Below, one piece after another: positions 1 to 9,691 of a stretch of 54,941 nt of DNA. Each line of letters starts with the position of its first letter. Positions within the stretch are counted from its first letter, which is position 1. A program made the position numbers and the translations under genes. A model generated the notes under the pieces. That model was given only the letters and a program-made list of their open reading frames with translations. It was not told where the DNA came from and ran no database searches. This DNA comes from Cellvibrionaceae bacterium (GTDB lineage Bacteria; Pseudomonadota; Gammaproteobacteria; Pseudomonadales; Cellvibrionaceae), in the NCBI GenBank assembly GCA_028281575.1, contig JANQJP010000088.1:1-54941 (forward strand). Reading direction: 5' to 3'.

Positions 1-33
1 CGTCGTTGTTTCTCTTGCCAAGGGCTACGGCCA

Positions 34-70
34 TTGCCTGCATGGACGCAGGTAAGCGCCGTGAGCAGGA
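34..70 (+). repeat. Partial copy of a structured intergenic repeat (type C hairpin)
   Basis: A hairpin at 37-52 has the stem CCTGC/GCAGG around ATGGAC. The 37-base block is about 29/37 identical to 47990-48026 inside the element next to ttcA. Two stem pairs differ by compensating double changes (T-A to C-G, G-C to A-T). Weak outer arms may exist (8-14 GTTTCTC with 89-95 GAGAAAC). The element is probably cut by the window edge. It lies downstream of fliD; bases 1-155 hold no gene that I can see. Confidence 0.5.
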
Positions 71-155
71 CGCGGAAGGCTTACCGGCGAGAAACGCCTG
101 GCTCGGAGCACGCTTGGTCTCACGCAGAAGCCGTTTGCCATTCATCAGAGGTGCC

Positions 156-2243
156 TTAATTGTCATTGCTCGCCGTAAACGGTAGCGTATTAATTAAATT
201 GTCCAGGAACGTACCCGATGTATTGAGCGAGGCAAGGATGCGCTCCATGGCAATAAACTGTTGAATCATTCTTTCTTCAAAAGCTTCTATGCGCCTATCA
301 AGTGTCTCTTGATCTTCATCTAAAGATTCCAGTGAATCATTTAAGGTTTCACTGCGTGTCGCAATGGGACCATCAGCAGCCAATAAATTATCAATAAGCT
401 GTTCGAGCTCACCAGCAAAACCTCGCGAAAAGTTTAACGTCGCCGACGTTGCTGACTCACCGATAATCACCGCCAAACCTTCGCCCGGTTGGCCCAACGC
501 CGGCAACAGCACATTACTCGAACCAAACCCTGCGACACCATCAAAGGTTCCCGCAGCCGTCGCACCCGAAGTGCCCGTCGCCACCGTTAGACCAAGATCC
601 GTGGAACTGTCTGTACTCGCCGCTGTAATCGATACGACAGAAGACGCACCATATTGATTGGAGGTGATATCGAAAGCGCCTGTGCCTGAATTATAGGAAA
701 CAGTGACTGAAGCAGCGGCTGAATCCAAATTAGTGTCTGCATTAATCAGTGATTGAATTGCCGCCGCCAACGCCGACTCGCTGTCGTAAGTCGCAGTGGG
801 GATTGTCAGCGAGTCTGAAGTCGTGCCATTCACGCTCACCGTAAAAGTGTAAGTCTTACCCGTCGTATCCAACGGAAAGCTCACACCACTTAGCGCGCTG
901 CCGTTATAAAAACCTTTGGCTGGGTTTGTTGTGACAACTAAGGCGTATTCACCTGCCGTGGTATTGTCGTTAAAACTGTTAATCGTGATGTCATCGGCTG
1001 ATGAATTTGTCTGCGGTGCGAACAGCGCCTGAACCGCCTCGAAGTTATCTTCAAACGCAGTGGTAAAGTCATCCTCATCAATACTTAACGTACCATCGAG
1101 CTCGGTTCGGATACCGACATTTGTTAGCGAGGTAAACGTGGCATCCGAAGCTAAACCGGGAATCGCTGTGGCAATTAAACTTCGAATTTGACTTAACATC
1201 GATTTCGCCAAACCATCATTTGCCAGCGATCCCACTTGGGTCTCGGTATCGCCATCTTCGTTTTCGACTTCTGTCACACCAAAAATCGGATCGACGGTTT
1301 CGAGAAAGAGGTTGTAGGCATCGACAAAATTACGAATATTTGTCTCGGCAAAGTCTTTGTCATCGGTGACGGTCACCGTCACGGTTTCGCCGCTGGAGGT
1401 CACACTTAGCACATCGAGCGTGAGACCATCAACAAGGTCGCTAATCTGATTACTGGAACGCGATACCGACAGGCCGTTTAAGGTTAATAAGGCGTCCTGA
1501 CCACCCTGAGTTTCCAGTGATTCAAACCCGGTTTTACCTGTATTAAATGCGAAGCGCGATAAATCAGAGTCGTCAGTATTTGTCGGTGAACCACCCGACT
1601 CTGAGGCCACAATTTCGAGCTGATTTTGCTCACCCGAAGTGGCCAATAAGGTTAAATGGTAATCAGTGCCATCGAAGACAACACTCGCTGAAACACCAAA
1701 ATCTGCATCGTTAATCGCGTCGCGCAAACCGTTCAACGTATTGTTGCTGCTGTCTACGGTGATGGTCTTCGAGTCTTGACTCGTATCCTGGGTGAACGCA
1801 CCGTTGATTACGCCACCGCTGTCACGCGCCCAGGCGCCAAAATTAAAGGTCAATGTGCCTTCGCCCACCGCGTCAGTCGGGTCGGAAAAGCCCGTAAACG
1901 CCAGCGTGTGGGACTTGGCAATCTGACTCACTTCAAAAGCGTAGGTGCCCGGCAGCACGTCAGTATCGAGCTCTGTTGGCACTAGCGCCGTGCTCTCGGT
2001 AAAGGATGCCGATTTACTAAATAGACCCTCAGGATCAGTGAGCGTTTTTGCGGCGTCCTGTAAGGTTGCTAACGCGCTGGACAACAAACCAAAATCCGAG
2101 ATGCGCGTTTCCGCAAGTTCGCGTTTACTGTCAATTCGCGCCTGCGGTGCAGCGCGTTCAATCTCGGTTAACTGCGTGACCAGATTATTAGTATCAATAC
2201 CGGAGCCAGCACCAAGCGACTGAATAATATTGTTATCAATCAT
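156..2243 (-). CDS. fliD: Flagellar filament cap protein FliD (hook-associated protein 2)
   Basis: FliD forms the pentameric cap at the tip of the flagellum and helps exported flagellin fold into the filament. The N-terminus (about residues 1-100, with SLGAGSGIDTNNLVTQLTEIE) matches the FliD N-terminal domain. The C-terminal ~80 residues form the coiled coil expected of FliD_C, ending in the ERILASLNTSGTFLDNLI-type tail. At 695 aa it is clearly longer than enterobacterial FliD (about 470 aa); the extra length is in the Ser/Thr/Asp-rich middle domains. The ATG is preceded by GGAGAG at a suitable distance. It is the last gene of the fliC1-flaG-fliD set, the usual order in polar flagellates. Confidence 0.95.
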   Translation of the reverse strand: MIDNNIIQSLGAGSGIDTNNLVTQLTEIERAAPQARIDSKRELAETRISDFGLLSSALATLQDAAKTLTDPEGLFSKSASFTESTALVPTELDTDVLPGTYAFEVSQIAKSHTLAFTGFSDPTDAVGEGTLTFNFGAWARDSGGVINGAFTQDTSQDSKTITVDSSNNTLNGLRDAINDADFGVSASVVFDGTDYHLTLLATSGEQNQLEIVASESGGSPTNTDDSDLSRFAFNTGKTGFESLETQGGQDALLTLNGLSVSRSSNQISDLVDGLTLDVLSVTSSGETVTVTVTDDKDFAETNIRNFVDAYNLFLETVDPIFGVTEVENEDGDTETQVGSLANDGLAKSMLSQIRSLIATAIPGLASDATFTSLTNVGIRTELDGTLSIDEDDFTTAFEDNFEAVQALFAPQTNSSADDITINSFNDNTTAGEYALVVTTNPAKGFYNGSALSGVSFPLDTTGKTYTFTVSVNGTTSDSLTIPTATYDSESALAAAIQSLINADTNLDSAAASVTVSYNSGTGAFDITSNQYGASSVVSITAASTDSSTDLGLTVATGTSGATAAGTFDGVAGFGSSNVLLPALGQPGEGLAVIIGESATSATLNFSRGFAGELEQLIDNLLAADGPIATRSETLNDSLESLDEDQETLDRRIEAFEERMIQQFIAMERILASLNTSGTFLDNLINTLPFTASNDN

Positions 2244-2404
2244 GCTGAAACTCTCCGCAAATTAAAAAATACCTGTTCGGCGATATCCCTAAACAAATAT
2301 CTCACCCTAATACTCATTATCGACCCAGATCCCATGAGGTATAGGAATCTTTTGTTTAGGGACGCACTTTTTTTATATCAATCTCGTCAGCAAAACGACA
2401 AGAA

Positions 2405-2428
2405 GACGCCTGACTTTCACCAGGCGCC
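2405..2428 (-). terminator. Weak stem-loop between flaG and fliD
   Basis: On the minus strand an 8-bp stem (7 Watson-Crick pairs plus one G-U, GGCGCCTG/CAGGCGTC) with an 8-base loop follows the flaG stop. Next comes an interrupted pyrimidine tract (TTCTTGTCGTTTT). It could attenuate transcription into fliD, but the T-run is poor. Confidence 0.4.
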
Positions 2429-2453
2429 TTCCAGCGGTTTGAAGCAACCAGGC

Positions 2454-2846
2454 TTAGCCTAGTGCATTCACCAAATGGAACTCTCCGTCTTCCTTCAACC
2501 TTCGTGCCAATTCCAAAAAGATATCCTCTGGAATTTGACGGACCACATCACCCGAATCGCTATCTACAACACGAATAATCGTGCGTTCTAGGTCTTCGTC
2601 CACTGTAAACTGCAGGTCTCGTTGAATTGACTGAACGTAGTCATTCACTTCAGATACTGCATTTTGCAAGCTTTCTTGTGTTTCCTGAGACGCTTGTGGC
2701 TTCTCATTCGCTGCCGGATTTACAGTTTGATCAGGCAATTCTTTGCCGCTCGCACGCGGTGCCGCTTCCGCAGCTGCCCCCTTTGATGAAGCAGAGCTAA
2801 GCTGTGCTCTCGCACTCGCCGCTTGTGTTAAATTAACTTCATTCAT
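2454..2846 (-). CDS. flaG: FlaG family protein
   Basis: A 130-aa protein. Its N-terminal ~60 residues are low-complexity and Ala/Gln/Ser-rich. Its C-terminal half (LQFTVDEDLERTIIRVVDS...VRQIPEDIFLELARRLK) is the FlaG domain. FlaG proteins lie between flagellin and fliD in polar flagellates and influence filament length; the biochemical role is not settled. It sits 91 bp downstream of fliC1 and 210 bp upstream of fliD on the same strand. The start is the ATG at 2844-2846, preceded by a GAGAGGTAACCC leader containing an AGG ribosome-binding motif. Confidence 0.92.
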   Translation of the reverse strand: MNEVNLTQAASARAQLSSASSKGAAAEAAPRASGKELPDQTVNPAANEKPQASQETQESLQNAVSEVNDYVQSIQRDLQFTVDEDLERTIIRVVDSDSGDVVRQIPEDIFLELARRLKEDGEFHLVNALG

Positions 2847-2867
2847 GGGTTACCTCTCACGTGTTAA

Positions 2868-2895
2868 GAAGTTGGCGACTGAAATCGCCAACTTC
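2868..2895 (-). terminator. Stem-loop after flagellin 1
   Basis: A perfect 11-bp stem (GAAGTTGGCGA / TCGCCAACTTC) with a 6-base loop lies about 43 bp past the flagellin stop and just before flaG. It lacks a long T-run on the minus strand (TTAACACG follows). It is more likely a partial terminator or a transcript-stabilising 3' structure that lowers flaG-fliD expression relative to flagellin. Confidence 0.55.
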
Positions 2896-2937
2896 CTACT
2901 TCTCTTTGATCACTGTCGATCATCATCGTTCAGCGAC

Positions 2938-4689
2938 TTACTGGAGAAGCGAGAGCACCTGCTGAGGTCGAGCGTTGGCCTGCGCTAGCATCGCCTGAGA
3001 GGCTTGCTGCAGAACCTGAGCTCTACTTAGCTGGGCTGTTTCCGCCGCAAAATCAGCGTCTACGACTCGTGATCGCGCTGCCGACGTGTTTTCAGACACG
3101 TTGGACAGGTTGGATACAGTAAAGTCGAGCCGGTTATTGATCGCACCTAGCTCCGAGCGCGTGGTGTTGATTTGCTCAAGTGCGGCGTCGATGGTGTCGA
3201 TAGCACTTTGTGCTCCCGATGCCGTTGAGATATTCACACCGGCGATCGAACCAGCGCCCACGGCTGCGTTTTGCTCAGAAAGACCTGTAATTGCAAGAAC
3301 GTTCGCATCAGTGGCGTTTTCGCCATACTTAATGGAGATGGCGTCACCAGTGGTAGAGCGCAGTGCAACTGTGTCGTTACTACCAGAACCAGCCTCAAAG
3401 GCAATAACACCCGTCTCTGTGCTAAGCTTGTTGATTTCCTCAATGACCTCAGTGATCGTGTTAGCGGTGTTAGTACCTGCTTCGATAGCACCAATCTCAA
3501 CACCGTTGACGATCAAGTCACCTGCATTGATGTCATTAGAGGCGTTGGCCGTAAGGTTAGCAGCAAGCAAGTTGCCGTCATCGTCATTGAAGTTAAGGCC
3601 AAGTGCGTCTTGAGAAGCCGCAGTACCGCTGGTCAATGCTTCAATTTTTACACCGCTACCGTCTGCACTGGTATCGGTAAATACAAGACCAAAGTTAGTT
3701 GCCGTACCGTCGTTAGTAACAAAGCCAGATGCCTGGTCAGCATTAGTGGTGTTACCTGTAACAGTAATTGATACAACGTTTTCCTGGCTCAAAACCAACT
3801 TACCAGAATCATTGAGTGTCGCTGAAACAGAAGTTTCGCTGTTAATCTTATTGACTAACTCATCAAGGCTAGAGGTGTCTGTTAACACATAGGATTGCGC
3901 GTTGCCGTCGCCGTCAGTTACCGCAATCGTCACTGTATCAGTGCCTGCGACCAGTGCACCGGTACCAACACCTGAAGCCTCAGCGGAAACAAGTGCTGAT
4001 ACTTCTGCGCCTTTACCGTCCAGGTCTGAATTAATAGACGCGAGCGCTTCGTTAAGTGTGGTCGACGTGGTCAACGTAGAAATTGTTACATCGTTAACAC
4101 TGATGTCTGAACCGTCGATAGCAAGTAGGTTGGTTGTACCGTTAGTGAGCGCCTCACCAATCAAGTCGCCACCTGAACCACCAAGGCTGGAAGAACTAAA
4201 GCCCTGAACGCTAAACGCGATTGTTTGGTTTGCTTCAGAACCGACCTGCAGCGACACATCACCCAAAGAACCATCTAGAATGTTCTGGCCATTGAAAGAT
4301 GTTGTATCAGCGATACGGTCAACTTCCGCTTTCAGCTGTTGTACCTCAGCGTTTAGCGTGGCACGGTCAGTATCAGAGTAGATACCGTTAGCCGACTGGA
4401 TAGCCAGCTCACGCATACGCTGCAAGATGTTAGTGGTTTCGTCCAAAGCACCTTCAGCCGTTTGAATCAGAGAGATACCATCGTTCGCGTTACGAACAGC
4501 TTGATCCAAACCACGAATCTGAGATGTTTGACGGTTAGAAATCGCAAGACCCGCCGCGTCATCCGCCGCAGAGTTAATGCGCCTACCTGAAGCCAACCGC
4601 TCGCTTGCTTTGTCTAGCTCCATACCAGACTGAAGCAACTGACGCTGAGCATTCAGTGAAGAGATATTACTGTTAACTACTAAAGGCAT
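2938..4689 (-). CDS. fliC: Flagellin 1 (sigma-28 dependent)
   Basis: This is a major filament subunit. The N-terminal D0/D1 segment ([18 protein letters not shown], then [22 protein letters not shown]) and the C-terminal segment ([18 protein letters not shown], ending PQQVLSLLQ) are diagnostic. The protein has 583 aa from the ATG at 4689. An upstream in-frame ATG at 4728 would add 13 residues not seen in flagellins, whereas GGGAGG sits properly before 4689. The middle (about residues 180-480) is a long Ser/Thr/Asn-rich surface domain, plausible for O-glycosylation. A sigma-28 promoter lies about 100 bp upstream. A paralogue is at 25620-27359, on the other side of the glycosylation island. Confidence 0.96.
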   Translation of the reverse strand: MPLVVNSNISSLNAQRQLLQSGMELDKASERLASGRRINSAADDAAGLAISNRQTSQIRGLDQAVRNANDGISLIQTAEGALDETTNILQRMRELAIQSANGIYSDTDRATLNAEVQQLKAEVDRIADTTSFNGQNILDGSLGDVSLQVGSEANQTIAFSVQGFSSSSLGGSGGDLIGEALTNGTTNLLAIDGSDISVNDVTISTLTTSTTLNEALASINSDLDGKGAEVSALVSAEASGVGTGALVAGTDTVTIAVTDGDGNAQSYVLTDTSSLDELVNKINSETSVSATLNDSGKLVLSQENVVSITVTGNTTNADQASGFVTNDGTATNFGLVFTDTSADGSGVKIEALTSGTAASQDALGLNFNDDDGNLLAANLTANASNDINAGDLIVNGVEIGAIEAGTNTANTITEVIEEINKLSTETGVIAFEAGSGSNDTVALRSTTGDAISIKYGENATDANVLAITGLSEQNAAVGAGSIAGVNISTASGAQSAIDTIDAALEQINTTRSELGAINNRLDFTVSNLSNVSENTSAARSRVVDADFAAETAQLSRAQVLQQASQAMLAQANARPQQVLSLLQ

Positions 4690-4789
4690 AATAAGCCTCC
4701 CAAAGTTTTGTTTATGAATGCCAGTCAACGTCGACCAGCTGATCAGTTTTCAGGAAAGAGACTGAGCCTCTTACATCCTTGTATTGCTG

Positions 4790-4815
4790 TATCGGCGTAC
4801 ATTCAGCAAACTTTA
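4790..4815 (-). promoter_or_regulatory. Sigma-28 (FliA) promoter of flagellin 1
   Basis: Read on the minus strand: TAAAGTTT, an 11-base spacer, then GCCGATA. This matches the TAAAGTTT-N11-GCCGATAA consensus at all but the last base. It lies about 100 bp upstream of the flagellin ATG and points at it, so flagellin 1 is in the FlgM-gated late class. Confidence 0.9.
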
Positions 4816-5129
4816 AGAGAAATTCACCTTTTTTAAGACTTTCGAATGAGTTTCACGCATAATGCCATACATTCTATTTTTTTCCTTATAAAACAAAGAC
4901 ATATAAAAAAAATGGACATTCTCGCAACGTATAAACCCGTCAAAAGTGGCTGGAAGCCTGGAAAAAAGCGCTACTTTTTATTCAAAATTCGTACTTTTAT
5001 ATGATGACGGCTTAAAAACGGGGTTTTTATAAAAATAAAGTCTTTAGCTGGGGGCTATTTACCCAGTTTTAGCAACATTTGAAGCCAGTAATGTAGCTAG
5101 AGGCATAGAAACCAATGTCATTTAAGACC

Positions 5130-5238
5130 GCTATGTTCTCGCCTGAGGGTGTTTTTTCCATTCCATGGGCCATCCTTGGCCCATCCCGCGCTCGTCCATG
5201 ACGCTAGTCATTCCAAAAACACCCTCAGGCGACATAGC
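5130..5238 (-). repeat. Foldback element 1 (type A) with NGGA-loop hairpins
   Basis: Left arm 5130-5156 and right arm 5215-5238 pair over 24 bp with a single 3-base bulge (TCT). On the minus strand the core carries TGGGCCA-AGGA-TGGCCCA, a 7-bp stem with an AGGA tetraloop. A second small hairpin there is CGTC-ATG-GACG, and an ATGGA sits near the base. The core is nearly identical to that of the element at 23223-23324, but the inner arm sequence differs in both arms in a compensating way. It sits between the divergent flagellin 1 and maf genes. The rest of 4816-5385 holds only this, the hairpin at 5315-5336 and no gene I can see. Confidence 0.8.
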
Positions 5239-5314
5239 TCAGTGCCATTAGCTAACCTCTCATTAAGTCAAAGATATTGGTATCCATATTGCTAAAACCC
5301 TAGATCCCGATGTA

Positions 5315-5336
5315 GTGCGACAAACTTCCGTCGCAC
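5315..5336 (+). promoter_or_regulatory. Stem-loop in the leader region of the maf gene
   Basis: GTGCGAC / GTCGCAC form a perfect 7-bp stem with an 8-base loop. Flanking TCCC and GGGA can extend the pairing past a short bulge. It ends about 50 bp before the maf ATG. It could be an operator or a leader hairpin; nothing in the sequence decides which. Confidence 0.35.
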
Positions 5337-5385
5337 GGGACAGCAGCTAGAATAAATGCAACCGTTCAAAATATGAGACCAGGTT

Positions 5386-7440
5386 ATGTCCGAAGCTTTG
5401 CAACAGCTCATTCGCCAAGCAGAGGCGCAAAAGATTCAAATGGAGATGAATCTTTTGTACAACAAAAATCTAAATGTATTCGAACAGCGACTGCCCGCGA
5501 TACACAAACTTGCCAGCAAGCACACGCCGGCTAATTTTGTACTGCGCCTGGATACGAACGGCAAACTAAATCTATTCGATCAGCAGCAGCGCCAGTTTTT
5601 GTATAACGATAACCCGGAAGAGCTTTGCCAAAAGCAAGTCGCCCACTTCCAGAAAACGAGTACGGTGCGTAAGTTTCGCGTATCAAAAAATAAGGAATAC
5701 AACGAGCGCCACCTTCATATCAAACACCTCAACCAATTGATTGATGCATATGAGGAAAATCAGGCTCCGCGTATTGAAGGCACCCCCGAATTCCTATCAA
5801 CACTTATCGTAAGTGGGGTTGGTCTTGGCTATCACTTGCTCGAATTAATCGAAAACTTCGATATTCATAACATCGTCATCTATGAAAACTGCATCGATTC
5901 GTTTCATGCGTCACTTCATGTCATCGACTGGCAAAGAATCCTCGATTACTTTGGCGATGAAAACCGCTCGATATCTTTATGCATAGGCGTTAAACCACGC
6001 CTCGCACTCGCCCAAATCGAAAGTACGGTACACAAGCTAGGCATACACTCCCAGGTATTTACTTTCGTTTACCGGCACTCGATGCGTAAAGCTGAACTAG
6101 AGTTTATCGAAACTTATCAAAAAGAATTGCGCAGTTTTATAGGCGGCTTGGGCTATTACGATGATGAACAAATCGGTTTAGCCCATGCGTACCACAACCT
6201 AAAATCAGATAGCGCTGTTTTCATCAGCAAAAGAACGCATGTAAGAAAGCCGCGACTGCTGCTAATAGGTAACGGCCCATCACTGGATTTTCATCAGGAA
6301 TATATTGAAAGAAACCGTGATAACGCGATTATTATGTCATGCGGGTCAGCCCTCGGTTCTTTGCTACGCATAGGGATCAAGCCCGATTTTCATGTGGAAA
6401 TGGAACGATGCGTTCTCGTCAACGACTTTATTAAACATGGCATTGAGGAGAGCGCTTTAGAAGATATCACGCTCTTATGTTTACACAGTGTAGCCCCCGA
6501 AACGATAAAAACATTTTCCAAGAGCTGCTATGCGATAAAACCCAATGATGCAGGCGGCCCGCTGGTTTTTAATTATTACCAACCTCAACGTGCAAATGAA
6601 CTGATCTATTCAAACCCAACTGTCGCAAACTGCGGCCTGGCGTTCGCGGTATCTATGGGATTTATCGATATTCATCTTATCGGAGTAGATTTAGGTGTAC
6701 CCGAAAGCGGCGAGCATCATTCGCAGCACAGCGTTTATCGCGATATGGAAAAGCATGCAGAAAAAGAAAAACGAGAAATATCTTTCTTTAACGAAGACAG
6801 CGCTATCTTGAACGAAGGTAACTTCGGTGGCCAGATAAAAGCATCACCGGTACTCAACATGTCCCGGATTGCAATGGAACGCTATCTAAGCCTCGTAAAA
6901 CCCGCCTTCCCTCAACTCAAGTGTATTAATTCTAACAAAGGTGCGCTTATATCTGGCGTAGAGTCAAAACCGTTGGAAGATGTTCAAGACTGTGAGGCTT
7001 ACGACAAGCTAAAGGAAATTAAGGAGATCAAATCAGACCACTTTTATTACAAAACACATGAAACAGATGAAGCAACAACTAAACTGCAACACCTTAAGTA
7101 TTTTTACTCGACGCATGAAAAGCTTAAGCTTTCCGAGGACATTCATGATGATAAAGCACTGTGCATAGAAATGCATCGGGCTTACAGTATTGCAGCTAAA
7201 GAAAAAGACCCTACGACACACTTCCTTTTACGGGGAACGATAAATAGTTTTTTTGGATCAATTGTCGAAAACACTTTGTATTGCACAGATAAAGAAGATT
7301 TTGAGAAAAATTTGAAAATCGGAATAAAACACTATAACGATCTAATCGATAAAATTTATCAGCGTATGCATGAAGAGCCATTTAAGCTGGATGAAACCTT
7401 CAGTCCAATTCTTCGAGATATGAAAAAGGTCAATAAATAG
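5386..7440 (+). CDS. Maf-type flagellin glycosyltransferase (6-hydroxymethylpterin pyrophosphokinase MptE-like)
   Basis: A 684-aa motility-associated factor of the Maf/DUF115 family, cytoplasmic, thought to transfer nonulosonic acids from CMP onto flagellin Ser/Thr. Visible family marks are VSGVGLGYHLLELI near residue 145, the core motif RLLLIGNGPSLDF near 289, SCGSALGSLLRIGIKPDF near 325, and IHLIGVDLG near 428. The C-terminal ~150 residues are helical and charged, as in long Maf proteins. It stands between flagellin 1 and the sugar-biosynthesis genes and is the only candidate flagellin transferase in the window. GC appears slightly lower than in the flanking flagellar genes. The start ATG follows a modest CCAGGTT ribosome-binding site. 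Confidence 0.88.
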   Translation: MSEALQQLIRQAEAQKIQMEMNLLYNKNLNVFEQRLPAIHKLASKHTPANFVLRLDTNGKLNLFDQQQRQFLYNDNPEELCQKQVAHFQKTSTVRKFRVSKNKEYNERHLHIKHLNQLIDAYEENQAPRIEGTPEFLSTLIVSGVGLGYHLLELIENFDIHNIVIYENCIDSFHASLHVIDWQRILDYFGDENRSISLCIGVKPRLALAQIESTVHKLGIHSQVFTFVYRHSMRKAELEFIETYQKELRSFIGGLGYYDDEQIGLAHAYHNLKSDSAVFISKRTHVRKPRLLLIGNGPSLDFHQEYIERNRDNAIIMSCGSALGSLLRIGIKPDFHVEMERCVLVNDFIKHGIEESALEDITLLCLHSVAPETIKTFSKSCYAIKPNDAGGPLVFNYYQPQRANELIYSNPTVANCGLAFAVSMGFIDIHLIGVDLGVPESGEHHSQHSVYRDMEKHAEKEKREISFFNEDSAILNEGNFGGQIKASPVLNMSRIAMERYLSLVKPAFPQLKCINSNKGALISGVESKPLEDVQDCEAYDKLKEIKEIKSDHFYYKTHETDEATTKLQHLKYFYSTHEKLKLSEDIHDDKALCIEMHRAYSIAAKEKDPTTHFLLRGTINSFFGSIVENTLYCTDKEDFEKNLKIGIKHYNDLIDKIYQRMHEEPFKLDETFSPILRDMKKVNK

Positions 7441-7477
7441 TGACACTTCTCTGATCATTATGCAATCAAACCTCAGA

Positions 7478-8632
7478 CTATAACAATATTTTTCTTAGAG
7501 CCTCCACCACCGTATTAATTTGCTCATCACTTATATGGTGAAACATAGGCAACGAAATTGCCTCGGAATAGTACTTTTCGGCATTTGGAAAGTCTTCCGA
7601 GCACCCCTCTGCTCTATAATAAGGCTGCTTATACAAAGGAATATAATGCAGATTCACACCAATATTATTTTGGCGAAGTTGTTCGAACACTTCTCGATGA
7701 GACAGGGAAATTTCGGCAAGTTTTAAGCGAATAATATAAAGATGAAAAGCACTATAACTCGCGCTTGATCGCCTTGGGACCACAACTGGAAGCGACCTCA
7801 ACTGTTGGTCATATTTCGACGCTACCATATGACGTTTTTTCACAAAGTCATTTATACGCTTTAACTGACTCACCCCCAAAGCAGCCTGTATATCTGTCAT
7901 ACGATAATTAAAACCGAGAGCAACTTGTTGATAATACCAGGCACCGTGCGGCACTTCAGTCATGTCTTCAGCATCCCGAGTGACACCATGGCTGCGATAT
8001 AAACACATTTTTTTCGCTAGACCGGCATTGTTAGTAGTGGCAACTCCGCCTTCAGCTGTCGTTACGATTTTTACCGGGTGAAAACTGAATACCGTGATAT
8101 CAGAATAGCGGCAGCTACCGATAGATTGATTCAGATAACGACCACCGATAGCGTGTGAAGCATCCTCAATAATCGAAAAACCATAGCGTTGGGACAAACG
8201 GTGAATACTTTGCATATCACACGCTTGTCCAGCCATATGCACAGCAACCAAAATTTTAGGCAAACGTCCTTCTCTTTCAGCAACAGCTAATTTCTGCTCG
8301 AGCGCCATTGGACAAAGGTTGTAGGATTCAAGGTCTATATCGACAAAATCAACTCTAGCGCCACAATAAAAGCCGCAATTCGCAGAAGCGACAAAGGTAA
8401 TTGGTGACGTCCATAGCCAATCACCTTTGCCTAAACCAAGAACTAGACAGGCAATATGTAATGCGGAAGTTGCACTATTTACTGCAATCGCGTGCTCCGC
8501 CGAAACATAATCTGCAATCGCTTTTTCAAATAAAGGTACTTGAGGTCCCTGAGTCAGGAAATCAGACTTAAGCACCTCCACAACAGTATCGATGTCCTCT
8601 TGGATAATTTCCTGTTTTCCATAAGGAATCAT
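7478..8632 (-). CDS. pseC: PseC-like UDP-4-keto-sugar aminotransferase
   Basis: A DegT/DnrJ/EryC1-fold PLP aminotransferase of 384 aa. In the pseudaminic acid pathway PseC aminates C4 of the 4-keto product of PseB. It opens with MIPYGKQEIIQEDIDTVVEV and SDFLTQGPQVPLFE, typical of PseC. The PLP-binding lysine is in FSFHPVK, about residue 187, followed by TTAEGGVATTN. An ATG 54 bases upstream (8686) is possible, but AAGGTG before 8632 and family alignment favour the shorter form. It follows pseB by about 57 bp and converges on maf with only 37 bp between stops, where no clear terminator is seen. Confidence 0.9.
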   Translation of the reverse strand: MIPYGKQEIIQEDIDTVVEVLKSDFLTQGPQVPLFEKAIADYVSAEHAIAVNSATSALHIACLVLGLGKGDWLWTSPITFVASANCGFYCGARVDFVDIDLESYNLCPMALEQKLAVAEREGRLPKILVAVHMAGQACDMQSIHRLSQRYGFSIIEDASHAIGGRYLNQSIGSCRYSDITVFSFHPVKIVTTAEGGVATTNNAGLAKKMCLYRSHGVTRDAEDMTEVPHGAWYYQQVALGFNYRMTDIQAALGVSQLKRINDFVKKRHMVASKYDQQLRSLPVVVPRRSSASYSAFHLYIIRLKLAEISLSHREVFEQLRQNNIGVNLHYIPLYKQPYYRAEGCSEDFPNAEKYYSEAISLPMFHHISDEQINTVVEALRKILL

Positions 8633-8689
8633 AATCACTGCACCTTGGGATAACTTTGAACCTAAAGATTTAGACAAGCATAACAAGCT

Positions 8690-9691
8690 TTAGAGTTCCG
8701 CAAACTGATCGTATTCTCTAATTTGTTCAACGCTCAAGAAGTTCGGGTTGTTGCCGGAATGGTACTCATATCCCATGGGTACACGTTCACCTCGCTCACC
8801 GAGGGCATTTTCGTCAAAACAGGTGTTCCGATTAAAAAATTTAATGGTCGGCGCCAGTACATAGTGGTCGCCAAATTCAAGTGTTCTATGTGCGTCATCA
8901 GCGGGACACATAATTTCGTGGAGTTTCTCTCCTGGGCGAATTCCGATAATCTTGGTATTCAAGTCTGGGGCATACGCCTTAGCTAAATCCATAATATTCA
9001 CCGATGGAATTTTAGGGACAAAGATCTCTCCACCTTGCATACGTTGAAAATTAATGAGTACAAAATCTACCGCCTGTTGTAGGGTAATCCAAAAGCGCGT
9101 CATCTCCTGATGGGTAATTGGCAGATGTTCTGCACCTTCCGCGACTAACTTCTTGAAGAACGGCACTACCGATCCACGCGAGCCGAGTACATTGCCATAG
9201 CGCACACAGGCAAAACGTGTTTTACCTGTACCAACAACGTTATTGGCAGCCACAAACAATTTGTCCGAGGCTAACTTAGTCGCGCCATAGAGATTTATCG
9301 GGTTTGCCGCTTTGTCCGTAGAAAGCGCAATAACCTTTTCGACCTCGTTCTCAATAGCTGCCTCAATCACGTTTTGGCTACCATTAATATTGGTCTTGAT
9401 ACATTCCATCGGATTGTATTCCGCGGCGGGAACCTGTTTGATCGCCGCGGCATGCACAACGTAGTCAACACCCTTCATCGCCTGCATCAACCGTTTTGAA
9501 TCGCGCACATCGCCTAGAAAATAACGCATACAGCGCGCATTAAACTGCTGCTGCATTTCAAATTGCTTTAACTCGTCGCGAGAGAAAATAATCAAACGAT
9601 GCGGTTTAAATCGCTCGAGAACAGTTTTAGTAAATTTCTTTCCAAACGACCCTGTGCCACCAGTAATTAAGATCGACTTGTTATTGAACAT
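8690..9691 (-). CDS. pseB: UDP-N-acetylglucosamine 4,6-dehydratase (inverting), PseB-like
   Basis: The first enzyme of the pseudaminic acid route: it dehydrates UDP-GlcNAc and inverts C5. 333 aa, the usual length. The NAD(P)-binding motif GGTGSFG is at residues 11-17. The active site has STDKAANPINLYGATK, with the Asp-Lys pair that replaces the usual Tyr-Asp of retaining enzymes. RYGNVLGSRGSVVPFF and MTRFWITL are also PseB/FlaA1-type motifs. It heads the pseB-pseC operon, divergent from the long glycan operon. Distant capsule paralogues (CapD-like) are excluded by the lack of an N-terminal membrane domain. Confidence 0.93.
   Translation of the reverse strand: MFNNKSILITGGTGSFGKKFTKTVLERFKPHRLIIFSRDELKQFEMQQQFNARCMRYFLGDVRDSKRLMQAMKGVDYVVHAAAIKQVPAAEYNPMECIKTNINGSQNVIEAAIENEVEKVIALSTDKAANPINLYGATKLASDKLFVAANNVVGTGKTRFACVRYGNVLGSRGSVVPFFKKLVAEGAEHLPITHQEMTRFWITLQQAVDFVLINFQRMQGGEIFVPKIPSVNIMDLAKAYAPDLNTKIIGIRPGEKLHEIMCPADDAHRTLEFGDHYVLAPTIKFFNRNTCFDENALGERGERVPMGYEYHSGNNPNFLSVEQIREYDQFAEL

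Noticed and set aside
3086-4207. Long open frames on the plus strand opposite flagellin 1 (similar ones oppose flagellin 2, fliD, flgK and flgE)
   Set aside because: They are antisense shadows of codon-biased Ser/Thr/Ala/Val-rich genes, with low-complexity translations and no ribosome-binding sites.
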